From Brachypodium distachyon (Eukaryota; Streptophyta; Magnoliopsida; Poales; Poaceae): a stretch of 64,000 nt of DNA. A model generated the notes under the pieces. It was not told the DNA's origin, did not search any database, and saw only the letters and a list, made by a program, of their open reading frames with translations. The stretch spans positions 31,572,914 through 31,636,913 of the forward strand of contig NC_016132.3 in NCBI RefSeq assembly GCF_000005505.3, read 5' to 3'. Positions 13,004 to 24,010 of the stretch are shown piece by piece (the first letter of the stretch is position 1; each line of letters begins with the position of its first letter). The position numbers and the translations under genes are program-made.

Positions 13004-13089
13004 TACTCCCTCAGTCTCGAAATAAGTGACGTGGATTTTTATAAGAATCTACGCAAATTTACGTCATTTATTTTGGGATGAAGGGAGTA
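13004..13089. mobile_element. Stowaway-like MITE, short
   Basis: TACTCCCTCAGTCTCGAAAT on the left is inverted as TTTTGGGATGAAGGGAGTA on the right. Internal arms (TAAGTGACGTGG, ACGTCATTTA) also pair. At 86 bp with TA ends, it is a typical short Stowaway element. Confidence 0.8.
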
Positions 13090-16000
13090 TATTTATTTGA
13101 TTAGTTAGTTCATTTATTGACTCAGACTTTCTGGAAAAATATTACGGAGTACTTAACTTGACCAAATTCTTTTTTTTAGAAAAGACTTTCATCCCAAACT
13201 AATTTCAGTTACTTTCTATCGCGAAGAAGCCAGCTCATGGCGCCCCTTTAATTGTGTGTCTCTGTCCGTCGAGGGATAAACCGTGGAGACTCGTGTGACT
13301 GGACGTACAGTGACGCGTGAGTGACTGAGTGAGCGACGAGTAACCCTAGAGCCAAGCCTCTTCTGGGGAGGAGAATATCAGCCCGAAGAAACAAGACAAA
13401 AACCAAGGCGCATGCCTGAGACTATACTGGTTTGAAGATTCCCTCGACATATATTTAGGGCAGCGAGAGAGAAGCGGAAGCAGGAAAAGACGTGTTTCTC
13501 TCTTTGGAAAAGACTTGCCGTCCCGACAAAGATTTCGGAGCAGCGTCGTCGTCGTACGGCGTCCCAAACTCCCATACACTTAACACACAGTCATCACTGC
13601 ACTAATAATTAATTAACAACACTAGATAGCTAGCTTCGATCTATGTTCTAGGAGAGAGCGCTTGCTTGTTCTTTTGCTAATTAGGCCAGGCCCCATGCCA
13701 AACAAGATGTGTACATCTAAACTCTACTGTAACCTCTTGTACATGTCCTCATATGCTTCACACATTTTTATTGTGTACGCATAGATTATATATAGTGTGT
13801 GTTGAATGTACGTACTGCTTGGGAATTGATAGGCTAATCAAGTGTATATGATAATTATGGGTTGGCTTATCTTTAACTACCTAGCGTCTACTTTAAGACA
13901 ATCATGGATTATTTTGACAGAGGGATGTGTCGATCTTATAATTTGCATTATCTAGCTAGCTATGTTAGGGTGTACATGATGATTAGTAGATGAAGTTTCT
14001 TCTCGGTTAGGTTGTAGCCACATGCCATATACTCATATATAATACATACAAACCGAAAGGTGAATTAACTAATGTAATTGAACATAGTACTATTACTTTG
14101 GAATGAAACAAAGCATATACAGCCAAGAGGTTTCCAAGCTGGATCTTTTTGTTCATCATATATATTCTTCTTACGTTCTTAAACAAAAAAACCAGCTTCT
14201 TAGAAGTCTATTTTTATCTCCAACAGTTAGGCTTCCACAATGTGCGAAAACCAAATATGCCAACAAGACAGTATTTGGCAACAATGCCAAATTGCTATTT
14301 CCACTCCAATCCAATGTGACCAAAACCAAATATCTAGTTAGATGGGACCCACCGTGGTAAAAATATGGTTTTAAAATCACTGTAATCTCTCTTCTCCCTT
14401 TCCTCCCGTCACTCCCCAACTTCTCATTTCTCCATGGTTCTCTACAAATGACTTTTCTTTCCAATCCCTCTTTCAAATCAGTTGGAAACATCCAAAATCT
14501 CCACATGCATGTCATAAAAATAGATTTGCCACTTGACAAGCTCTCAGTCCACCCAAGTTTCATGAACATGCATTCAATCTCAAGGCAGATCCGGGCCAAA
14601 GAAGACTCAAGCAGTTGGACAAAGAAAAGCTCGATGAGCTACGAGAGAGGCTCGCGTCAGCTGCACATCCACCTCCGTCTAATCTCCTCGGTCTCTTGCC
14701 TCTCTTTAGTCATTGCTACGGCATGATAGCTGAAGAGCAGGGAGCGGCAACATCCATTCAACTCAAGCTTCTTTGGGTCATGGCGCTGCAGATTAGAGAT
14801 AAACAAAAGTATTATTTTATTGCGAGTAAGCATTTGGCACCTGAGCAGCTAGATGCTCCGGTTCTAAATTTTTTGGCTTTAGCACCGGTCTCATGAAATA
14901 GTTATTTGGCACGGCATTGTGGAGGCCTTATACGACATGTAAGAAATTTTCTACAGCTACCGAGACAGCATCTAGGGGCGCCAAATTACACATATACCTA
15001 GGCGCGCGGCTAATTAGCTTGTCCTGACAAGTATCGACAGAGTACTGCTTGTACAAGCGCGCGACAAGTGTGTGTTAACTCAGGGCCATATATCTAGCTA
15101 TAGCTCGCCTGCAAGATCTCAAAAGCAGCGAGGAGCGAAAGCAGGAATTGAAGGAGCTTTCAGTTAAAGCGGCTTTCACCTAAAGTACAATCTATCGATA
15201 CACTCTACACGAAAAAGACGCCAAATGTTTTGTTCGTTCATGTACCTGCACTTGCTTTCACATCCATGTCTCCTCTGACTTCATCAGAAAGTAAAATCAT
15301 TACATATCTGTATGTATACTATGTAAGCGCACCTTGGACCTTAATTATCGTCTCACCTCCACTAATCAAGTAGTATTAACTTTCTCTTCGCTAATTCGCA
15401 CTTATATCTGAAAACAACCGGCCGGTAAGGTTAACTAAGCACATCTCCTTGCTCCAGGGCTAAAAATTTCGAGATAAATCTGTAAACAGATTACCATTAT
15501 TTCAATATCGCGCAATTTTGGACCAAGTTGTACAAACATCGATCTTGTGGCACTTTTAATTAATTTTATTTTCAGAAAGGTGTAACTGCGCCCAGTGTTT
15601 TGCACGTTTTGGCGACAAATGTTTAATTTGTTCTACACGTGCTGCTTGCTTGACATGACGAACTGTGTGAAGGGGACAGCGAAAATTTTGGTGTGATTAG
15701 AGAGGGTAGTTAGATGTGGATGAGGCGCCGTACGTACGCCTCCAGAGATCAAAAGGTGCATGTGTGCCCTGCGTATACATCATGGGATTATATTCCTTTG
15801 TTCGCGTGAATCCTACGATCCATCTTCCGGGTTAAGAGCATTCGCGGAGTCGCCACGTACGGGCATTCTGGCAATGATGTTAGACCGACCCCAGCTCCGA
15901 CACTTTGTCATCAAGCCATACATACGTGGATTTAGCCGACGGCCTCGATCCCCGATTGTTTCCAAGGAAAGCCGGCCTCCTCTCGAAAACGGATGTCCTG

Positions 16001-16172
16001 TTTTTCTTTTTCATTTTCTTCTACTGTTTCCCCAAAGTTTAGTTGGTAGAGGAACAGGCAATCGATCAGGATTCAGGGATTGAGTAGTTGTCTTCTTCCA
16101 ATTTCCAAACCAGGTAATCCCGGTTCTATCTTGCACAGTTATTAGCGCACGGTAATCGTGCCCGCGACATGT
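13090..16172. other. Intergenic, possible old DNA-transposon remnant
   Basis: No gene is supported. An imperfect inverted pair (AGGCTTCCACAATG near 14228 and CATTGTGGAGGCCT near 14922) brackets about 700 bp containing short unsupported ORFs and could be an old non-autonomous element. A 107-codon ORF at 15760-16083 has no recognisable domain and is left uncalled. Confidence 0.3.
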
Positions 16173-18057
16173 ATAAAGAGATTTTTTCGATAAAATGAGC
16201 TTTTATTGAACTTAAAAGTCGCATCAAGAAGATACATCAAGCAAGTTCGCACCCGGCCTCTTTATAGCAAGATGCACACAGCCCAACAAAACCGTAAGGA
16301 AGCGAAAAGTAAAATCCTTAAAACATCCGACAAGAAAGACACTAAGTAGCTTGCAGTAGCAGTTTACGCTGCCACTCTTTGCGGGTAAAAACCTCCTTCA
16401 GAACTCGCTCCACTTGAGTACAGGCAGCCATAACCAAAGGCCTGTCCATTTCCCGCTGCAGTAACGCCCAGGAGCGGAGCCAATGGGTACATTGAAAGAT
16501 AACCTGCATAAGAGATGGAGATTGTTAGTTATGGTTAAAAATAACGTCGTTCCTGCATAGCCAAATCGACCAACAAAGCGCGGTCGCTCCCACCAAAATC
16601 TTAGCTCTAAAATTACTGCTTATGCCACGTAGCCAATTACCAAAAATATTTGTTATGCTATGTGACGGGCGAATGTTAGACGCCACCTGAATGGTAGACC
16701 ACACAGAATGAGCGAACTGGCAGTCAAAAAATAGGTGCTTGATTGTCTCAATATGAGAGCAAAACGCACACTTGGGGTCATCATGTCAGTTTCTTTTTAG
16801 TAAATTATCTTTTGTGAGAATTATCCCACGACGCAGAAGCCACATAAAAACTTTCACCTTAAGCGAAACTTTGAGTTTCCAAAGGCATTGATTCATCGGA
16901 GGAACACCTGTATTGACTAAAGCGTGATATAACGAGTTGACTGTAAAAGTCCTAGACTGATGTAAATTCCATCGGAATATATCTCGGTCCTAAATCAGCT
17001 GGATCGCGCCCAGACGATATACCAACCGATTCCAGAGCTTTGGACCAACCAAGTCTCTCCTGAACGAAATGTTAGGAGGAGAATTACTCAGGACTTGAGC
17101 AATGGCGTCATGCTTGTTGTGGACAATTCCATATAGTCCGGGGTACTGATCCCGAAGGGGGCAATTTCCTAACCATATGTCCTCCCAGAATCTAATCTGA
17201 GCCCCGTCTTTGATATGAAAGGATCCAAAGTCCCGCTTAACCTTCATAAGACCGGCCCAGAAATGAGAGTCGCCCTGCTTCCATTCAATCTGGGAAATCA
17301 CATTGGAGCCAATGTACTTATTACGGAGGAGATTCTGCGAGACTCCTTCTTCAGTCAATAGTTTAAACAACCATTTCCCTAGAAAAGCGGAGTTCTTGGC
17401 AGAAAGATCCTGGATCCCCAGGCCTCCCTGCTCTTTAGGTCGACACAAAACATTCCATTTCGCAAGGCGATACTTCTTTTGCTGGCTATCACTCTGCCAA
17501 AAAAAATCTAGAACGGAAATAGTCTAGACGCTTAAGTATCCCCCGAGGAAGGTCGAAAAAAGAGAGCATGTACATGACCATACTCGTGAGGAGTGAGTTA
17601 ATAAGGACCAACCCAAGAAAGATCTTTTTTCCTTTCCAACTACTCAGCCTCTTTTCAAATCTTTCTTCTACTTCTTTCCAATGAGAATTGCTTAGCCTCT
17701 TATAGTGAATAGGGATGCCAAGATAACGGATAGGGAACAACCCGAGCTCGCATCCAAAAAGGCTAATATATTGGTCCGCCACCTCCTGAGCCTCGCCAAA
17801 ACAAAACAACTCACTTTTATGGAAGTTTATTTTGAGGCTAGAAAGATGTTCAAAAACACACAAGATCAGCGTTAAAATTTTAGCCTTTTCCAAGTTGTGG
17901 TCAAGAAGAATGATAGTGTCATCGGCATGCTGAAGTATTGATAAGCCATCATCAACAAGATGTGGCACAACACCATTGATTTGACCATCGGCACAATGAG
18001 GACCGATAACATATCTGCAACCACGTTGAAAAGAACAGGAGACCGAGGATCCCCCAT
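16173..18057 (-). mobile_element. 5'-truncated L1-like LINE, dead
   Basis: On the minus strand the order is: reverse transcriptase (GDPRSPVLFNVVADML, then the catalytic HADDTI and PIRYLGIPIHYKRLS), a connecting region (IRFWEDIWLGNCPL), and a zinc-binding tail (CAFCSHIETIKHLFFDCQFA, WLCRNDVIF). The 3' end, at the left, has AATAAAAGCTCATTTTATCG followed by a short A-run. It lacks the endonuclease and the N-terminal RT, so it was truncated at the 5' end near 18057. A frameshift near the ADD motif and several stops make it non-functional. No clear target-site duplication was found. Confidence 0.85.
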
Positions 18058-18075
18058 GTAGGAGAAGAGAATTGA

Positions 18076-18375
18076 TGCAATGCCGTCTCCAACTTGTCCA
18101 TGCGGCTGCCGCTGCCAACTTTTCTCCATGCTCGGTCTCACCTGCTCCAGGAGGAACGACGGCTGCGCCACCTCACCCACATCGAGTCCCCCTCCGCCCT
18201 GTTCGCTACCCGCTCTACAGGCCCGTCCTCGACCTCGTCGTCTGCCGCTCCTTCACCATCTGCTGACACTGGCGGTAGGAAGAAAAAGAAGAAGAACAAG
18301 GGTGACGGCCGTGCGCCACCACCGATGCCCCCTGCTCCTCGTCCCTCGGCGCCACCACCTGTGCAGCCGCTTAGC
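18076..18375 (+). pseudogene. Copia-type gag C-terminal fragment
   Basis: The frame beginning near 18094 reads FLHARSHLLQEERRLRHL, then a serine/proline-rich stretch and a basic run (GGRKKKKKNKGDG). This is the usual layout of the end of plant copia gag (UBN2 type), where a helical LLxEE segment precedes a low-complexity basic tail. The zinc knuckle, protease and pol are missing. It abuts the truncated LINE directly. Similarity is by pattern only, so confidence is moderate. Confidence 0.5.
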
Positions 18376-19755
18376 AGCATAGTTTTAAAAACCAGACCAG
18401 TAATCGAACTGGTAAGCCTCTCGGTTCAGGTTTTATCGGTAGAACTGTTGGTTTACCGGTTTACTATTTGTTTTTATGATATATAAATAATTCCTTTGGC
18501 AGTGTCTAGCGCCATCGGGGGCTCAAAGCACAATAGCATTTATAATGGGGTATAATCGGGAGTCAACGGATTAGATTCTAGAATCTCTTGATCATTTTTC
18601 CCCTTCTTTACGGTTACCCTTTTATATGCGCAATATTGCGGTTATTCATGCATATCCTGGCGGAACTCCACGTCACATTGGATAGGTTTACTGGCCTTCT
18701 ACTGTGGAAATCTGTATTGCTCCTTCCAAGTATATTGCAAGGTAGTGTTAGGACCTTAAGGTACCTCCGACTATGTCAGTGCATGACCATATGGTATCTG
18801 CTTAGGACCTATGTACTTGGAGGCCCACCAGGCCTAGTTACACGATACATAATGTATATTTCTATAGTGTTATAACTATTCCCCTACAAACCTCCGATTG
18901 CCTCGGTATGGCATCGATAACCCGCGGATTGATTTCCTTCTTCCCATCCAGAAATCGAAAGTTGATCCTGGGTGAGAAGGCTTTTAGTTGTTGCCTCAGG
19001 TAGACCAGCTAGCGGTCACACCGAGTTGGGCAACGGCTAGCTTGCCAATAGTTTCCACTTAGCCGACTTGTCAACTCGCACCTCAAGCGAAGCGGCACCA
19101 ACAGATTTTGTGGAAGGTGATGTCCTCGGATATCTCACTACCCACTTCTAGTTTGATGGCACAACGCCTCATACAATACTACAAAACTCGTCATCCTTCA
19201 AATTCACCAAGGACGCAAGAAGGAAAGTGTCAGACTCGATAGTCATTGTTAATGCTCTTGATATTATATCAGGTAGTCACAGCTAGCGTCTGGGAGGCGG
19301 CGAAGATAAGTCAGTTCTGATGGGTCCTTGTATGGAGCATTAGAGACTTGGTATGTGCCAACCAGGGGTACACGTCCTTTTAATCTTCGTCAGAGGTTTT
19401 CTGGTACTAAGTTTTAACTAAGTCACTGGATTACAAATAGATGTTTATCAATAGAAACCTCGCTAAAACTAACAATATAGACACGATAAAACATTAGCTA
19501 CTGTTACTGCAACCCTAGCACACAGCCACACAAAATCTGGTCTTTTCTTCTAGCTGAACTTTGAGATATTCAATTTATTTCTTTGCTTCTTGAATCTCTT
19601 TTTAGAGATCTTCTATCAGCCCATCATGGAATGCAACATCGAAGTCTAGTTTGAGCTTCTCATCAAACAATCGTCTCTACCTCTACCATGGCTTGTGATC
19701 AGGACATCCCAACCAATGATACAACCACAGCCCGTACAGCACGTACACTTCAAAT
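18376..19755. other. Repeat-rich spacer, nothing coding recognised
   Basis: It opens with an ACCAG/AACTGG/ACCGG-rich stretch at about 18385-18470 that looks like the end of an unidentified repeat. The rest may be decayed pol sequence of the gypsy element that follows, but no motif could be read with confidence. Confidence 0.35.
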
Positions 19756-20480
19756 ATCGGAGATACACAGACCAATTACTAGAGGTCGTGCACGCCAACT
19801 AAATTATCAAGTACTTTCGTTTGTACTATGGGTAATCGAAGTGAGAATATGATGCTGCCTAAATCAGATGCTCTTATGTTGGTTAGGAATGAAGGACCAA
19901 GCCAAGGCACGAGGGATTGGAGCGAGTCGAACCTTGAAGACGACGGCACGCATACGAAAGGAAAAAGGGGCAGCAACTACAAGAAGAATTGAAGAAGCTA
20001 TAGCCACTTAAGTCGTTGTAAGAGAAGAGATGCTTGGGCTACCACTTTCGTATGGGCCCAAGGCCATGTAACAGCCCAACCCATCTTAGGATCAGCAAAC
20101 CCTAGCTTTCTTCCACCTCCCACTCCATATAAGAGCAGCCACCACCCCCTTGAGCTGGTTGAGTTTTGTTTAGACAAGTTAGTCATTGTTGTAACTTTTG
20201 AGATTCACCATAGTGCCAAATCAGCCTAGAGAAGAACCGCTATCAGAACCCCACCTTGTTACTCGTCTCCTTGAGACTATTGTACTTCATCCACATTTGC
20301 AATTTTAGATTGCCTATCTTGATTATTGCTTGTTCTCAACAGCTAGCAGGGATTTGAACTTCGTGTTCAGGTTGACGACGCCTTCGGTTCCGTCAATAAC
20401 CACAGGGAGCTGGTGTAGCATTTGCTAAGGCGCATCGTCTTGTGCACGACATACTCAGGTCGTCAACGCGTTATCCTTCT
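19756..20480 (+). mobile_element. Gypsy-type polyprotein tail and LTR remnant
   Basis: Near 19770 the frame reads RPITRGRARQLNYQVLSF, then after a frameshift MMLPKSDALMLVRNEGPSQ and an acidic stretch. This is the C-terminal tail typical of one group of grass gypsy polyproteins (PITRARA...LN...V). The following sequence behaves like an LTR: a TATA-like CCATATAAGAG at about 20125 followed by a leader. LTR boundaries could not be fixed. Confidence 0.55.
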
Positions 20481-21187
20481 CATCAAAAGATCGGGCCACC
20501 CCTAAGAGCTTAAGAACGCATCAGCTTGCAACTTTGATATATCAGGTTCCACCATGATAGTTTCTGAATGATCAAGTATGACTCGAAGAGGGCGCGGGGG
20601 GGGGGGGGGGTGAATTGAAGATTTTAAAATTAAATTGAGGATAACATCAAATTCTTGAAAACAAGTGAATATCTCGGAGTTAGAGTAAATCAACAGCAGA
20701 ATGAAGACTGAAGTAAACAGAACAAAAGCTACAAAATAACTGAGGATAGGGAAAACTCAGAGTGAAGCAAACAGTAGTTGAGGAAAAACAATAAGCGAGT
20801 ACTGGAATGAATACAACTGAGGAAGGGTATCACCCAATCCTATGTCTCCGTTGAGGGGGTCCGAGTCACCAAGACTCGCGGAAACACAAGTCCATCCAAT
20901 TCTCCTGAGCTAAGACCCCAGTCTCGCTCAGTTACTCGTGATAGATCTTTCTTCACATAGGCGATCTTCGGGCCTCCACAGACTGGTTGAGGACTTCCAT
21001 ATGTTGGAATCTCTTCAATTGATGCCTAGCCGTCTAGGTGCTGCCAAACACCAAGAGTAACAAGTCTTCAACGTTTGGCTAGGTACGGGTGCGAGCTATA
21101 AACGCACATATACACACAGGCATGTGCGCTCGAGCTATAACCGCACGCATGCATACCCGCGTATGTGCTTGCGTGTATATGCGCATG

Positions 21188-21222
21188 ATAATAGCTAGTC
21201 CATAATATGGACTAGCTATTAT
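21188..21222. repeat. Perfect palindrome, 17-bp arms
   Basis: ATAATAGCTAGTCCATA is followed by one A and then its exact complement TATGGACTAGCTATTAT. The flanks are rich in alternating purine-pyrimidine (GTGTATATGCGCATG). Confidence 0.9.
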
Positions 21223-21620
21223 TTCCTGCGCGTGTGGCCTTGGGGCCCTCTGCTTTCCCTCTCACCACCCCGGGTTTCAGGGAAATAAAATTTTAAGGGA
21301 CTTCTTGACTGAACAGAGCACTAGATGGGTGACTAGTGCGATTGACAGCTATCCCAGACCTTTCCCTTTTCCAGGTATGGAGCCGAGGTTTCTTCAGGTA
21401 TGCCTTTTCAGGTGACTGCAAGAGCCAACCAGTGCCCGATTTCACTGGTCATGATACAACTTTTCGGGATCAGGATTCGGATCCGGAATCGGAACAGATT
21501 GGGTGGACTAAGCGCCCTTTGAGACTTGGACTCGAGAAGGTTAAGATACCCGAAGGGACTTCGGTTTCTGGTTTAGAGATAGACAGTGACTTCGGTTTCA
21601 GGTTAGGAAACAGACAGTTT

Positions 21621-21798
21621 CGGCCCGATAGGGAGCGCCCGGGTTCCGGTTCGGAGACAAATAGCTTCGGCCCGATGGCCCGCTAGGGAGCGCCCGGGTT
21701 CTGGCATGGCAAATGCGGAGGATGGTTTTAATAACAGGCTGGGCCCCAAGATTGGGGATGGGGTTGAGTTCGGCCCGACAGGGAGCGCCCGGTTTCAG
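21621..21798. repeat. Three dispersed copies of a GC-rich 20-mer motif
   Basis: CGGCCCGA followed by (C/T)AGGGAGCGCCCGG occurs at 21621, again around 21668-21700 with a small insertion, and at 21771. The spacing is irregular. Its source is not known. Confidence 0.7.
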
Positions 21799-22459
21799 TG
21801 ATGGGCTCGGATGGTTGGGAAAAGCAGGCAGCGGATTAGCTTGCCGAGACGGAGCCGGAGTTGCGACTGGACACGACTCAGGGGAATACGGTCTGATTGC
21901 AATCCGGTTTTTTCTGCTATACTCAAGCGTCCTGAATCGTCATTTAAGGGGTAGTGATGATAGATTGTACGTTGGATGTGTTTTACGGTCGTTTAAACAG
22001 GGGGTTTATGAGATTATGTGTGCACGTGTGTGCGCGTCATGTGTGTGTTCCTCGGGCTCAACTAAGCTCTGAAGTTTTCTTCAAAAAATCGTTCCCCTGA
22101 TCACCACCGAATTGCAGGGGGGTCGGTTGGCTTATATAGCCGGGCTGGAAAAACTAGCTGTTATGTTACCATCACACCTCCACTGATCAGGATCCTCCCC
22201 TGAGGATTGGAGACAAACCTCAAAGTCTCAGACCCAACTGAGGACTTAGGTTTTCTCATATGCCAACGTTCACCTCACAACGTATAGTTTGACCGGCCCA
22301 GCGCAAAAAGAAACTTTCCAGTTTTCAAAATCGTTTGAAAAACACGGGAAGTCCTTAGTACTGAGGATCAACTCATGAGGCATTTTACAATCCTCAGCAC
22401 TGAAGATTTACAGTTATGCCTAAGTTGAGCAAGGGGAACGCAAGATCTTCACCACCCAG

Positions 22460-22732
22460 CTTAGTGCTTCGAACCCCTCTTAATAGTACGGCTTGTCCTA
22501 TACTCAAAGTGATGACAATTCCTCACAGAAAATCTAGGAAACATCCTTAGCCTACGCTTAGCCTTGATGCTTCAAGCCATCTCCTTTTCTTCAATTTTGA
22601 GGGTTCTCCAACGCTAACTGAAACTCTTCATCCATGGACTAAGCATCTGAAACACTCAATTTTCACATTAGTCCCTTAACCAAACTGTCATTAATCATCA
22701 AAGCCCTTATTGGGGCACAAGATTCCCTTTCA
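22460..22732. repeat. LTR-like repeat, copy A
   Basis: About 270 bp that aligns along its whole length with 58743-59021. Both share TAGTACGGCTTGTCCTAT, TTCTTCAATTTTGAGGG-type and CTAAGCATCTGAAACACTCA segments and a run ending in GCTTTCA/CCTTTCA. It ends just before the CACTA insertion and is probably part of an LTR or leader of an unclassified retroelement. Confidence 0.75.
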
Positions 22733-23117
22733 GTTTCCTCAGTGTATCACTACTACAGAAAACCCCATCCGTGATCCCCCTACAGTGGCGGTTAAAACGG
22801 ACCAAAAAACACACCGCCACTGGAGGCCTCTCGAGGCATCCACGAGCGCCACCACCACCAGTGGCGGTGAATATTGTCCCGAAACAAGTCACCGCCACTG
22901 CAAATGGCCATGGAAACCCTAACAACCACCGTGGCGGCCGTAAAAAAAACCTCGCCACTGGTAAGCCACCCGATACATGATGGTACTACTCAGTCTCAGT
23001 GACCTTCCCTGAACCCCTTAAGCACCGCCCGATCATTCGTTTAGTACTTAACCGAAACGGGGAACGCACGGAGCACTGATTAGTAACCACCGGTAAGTGG
23101 GGCGGCGGAATCCTTTT

Positions 23118-23160
23118 TATGCTGGTCGGAACTCATGTAAACTAGTGAGATGGGACTAAA
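23118..23160 (+). repeat. 43-bp module before TNP2, copy 1
   Basis: TATGCTGGTCG, eight variable bases, GTAAACTAG, then GAGATGGGACTAAA. It recurs with the same spacing at 27931-27973 upstream of the second CACTA gene. In both places AGTGGC-type subterminal motifs follow. It may be a shared promoter or binding module. Confidence 0.75.
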
Positions 23161-24010
23161 GAGGGGAAACTGGTGGGAGAGCACCAGTGGCGGGCCTCAG
23201 GTTACCCACCATTGCTGAGGCCTCCAGTGGCGGTTTATTTTTCCGCCCGCCGCTGGAGGTCACTAGTGGCGGTTTATCCGTACACCCGCCACTGGTGACC
23301 TTCCTATATATAAGTACTGTGCGAGCCCGAAGCTGTTCGAGCTCGCGCGTCTGTCTTGGACCAGCTGCGGCTCTGCTCCTCACCGGCGGTGAAGCCCTAC
23401 CAAAATTGATGGCGGCGGCTCGAAGATAGCTCTCCCCCCCATCTCCTTCTTCTTTATCTCCCTTCTTCCTCCGCTTCTTCTTCTTCAATTTGGCCAAAAA
23501 GCCATTAATGGTGCAGTGGCCGGTGGTGGCAAATCCGGCCCCGATCTCTCTCCGGCGGCTCTCCCGGGTTGCCCCCGCTGTCTCTGGAGCTCCCTCCCCT
23601 AGTGAGGGCCCTCCCTCCCGGATCCCTCTCTCTCTCTCGCTTTAATTTTGCTCTGATGAGCTCCCTCTCTCTCTAGCTCTCTCTCTGGAGTCCATGGCCG
23701 CTGCTGCTTATGGGGGAGCTTAGCCCCTAGGGGTTAGCCCTAGGGTTAAGCTTAACCTCGGGACCGGTGTACGTGCATGTTCAAGCATATTAAATGTGTG
23801 TTGACACCAGCTTTCGTGCCGTGTATTTCTTATGTGATGTGATACCGGCCATCGTGCCGATGTGGGTGGGGGTAATTTGTTTTTGATGCAGGCATCGAAT
23901 TTCGTAGTGCAAAATGCTATTTTTTTTTTAGGAAAGGTCATGCCGAAATTTTTCCATTTTTGTCGATCAAGCTAATTTGTTTATTTTTTAAAAAAATGTG
24001 TTGTAGCTTG

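Larger units (their letters stand above)
20481..22459. repeat. LTR-like and unclassified repeats
   Basis: This stretch holds a poly-G run at about 20596-20611, sequence resembling the long LTRs of grass retroelements (including a CTTATATAGCCGGG TATA-like site near 22132), a perfect palindrome at 21188-21222 and a repeated motif at 21621-21798. No retrotransposon protein motif was seen. The 116- and 119-codon ORFs here are not credible genes. Confidence 0.4.
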
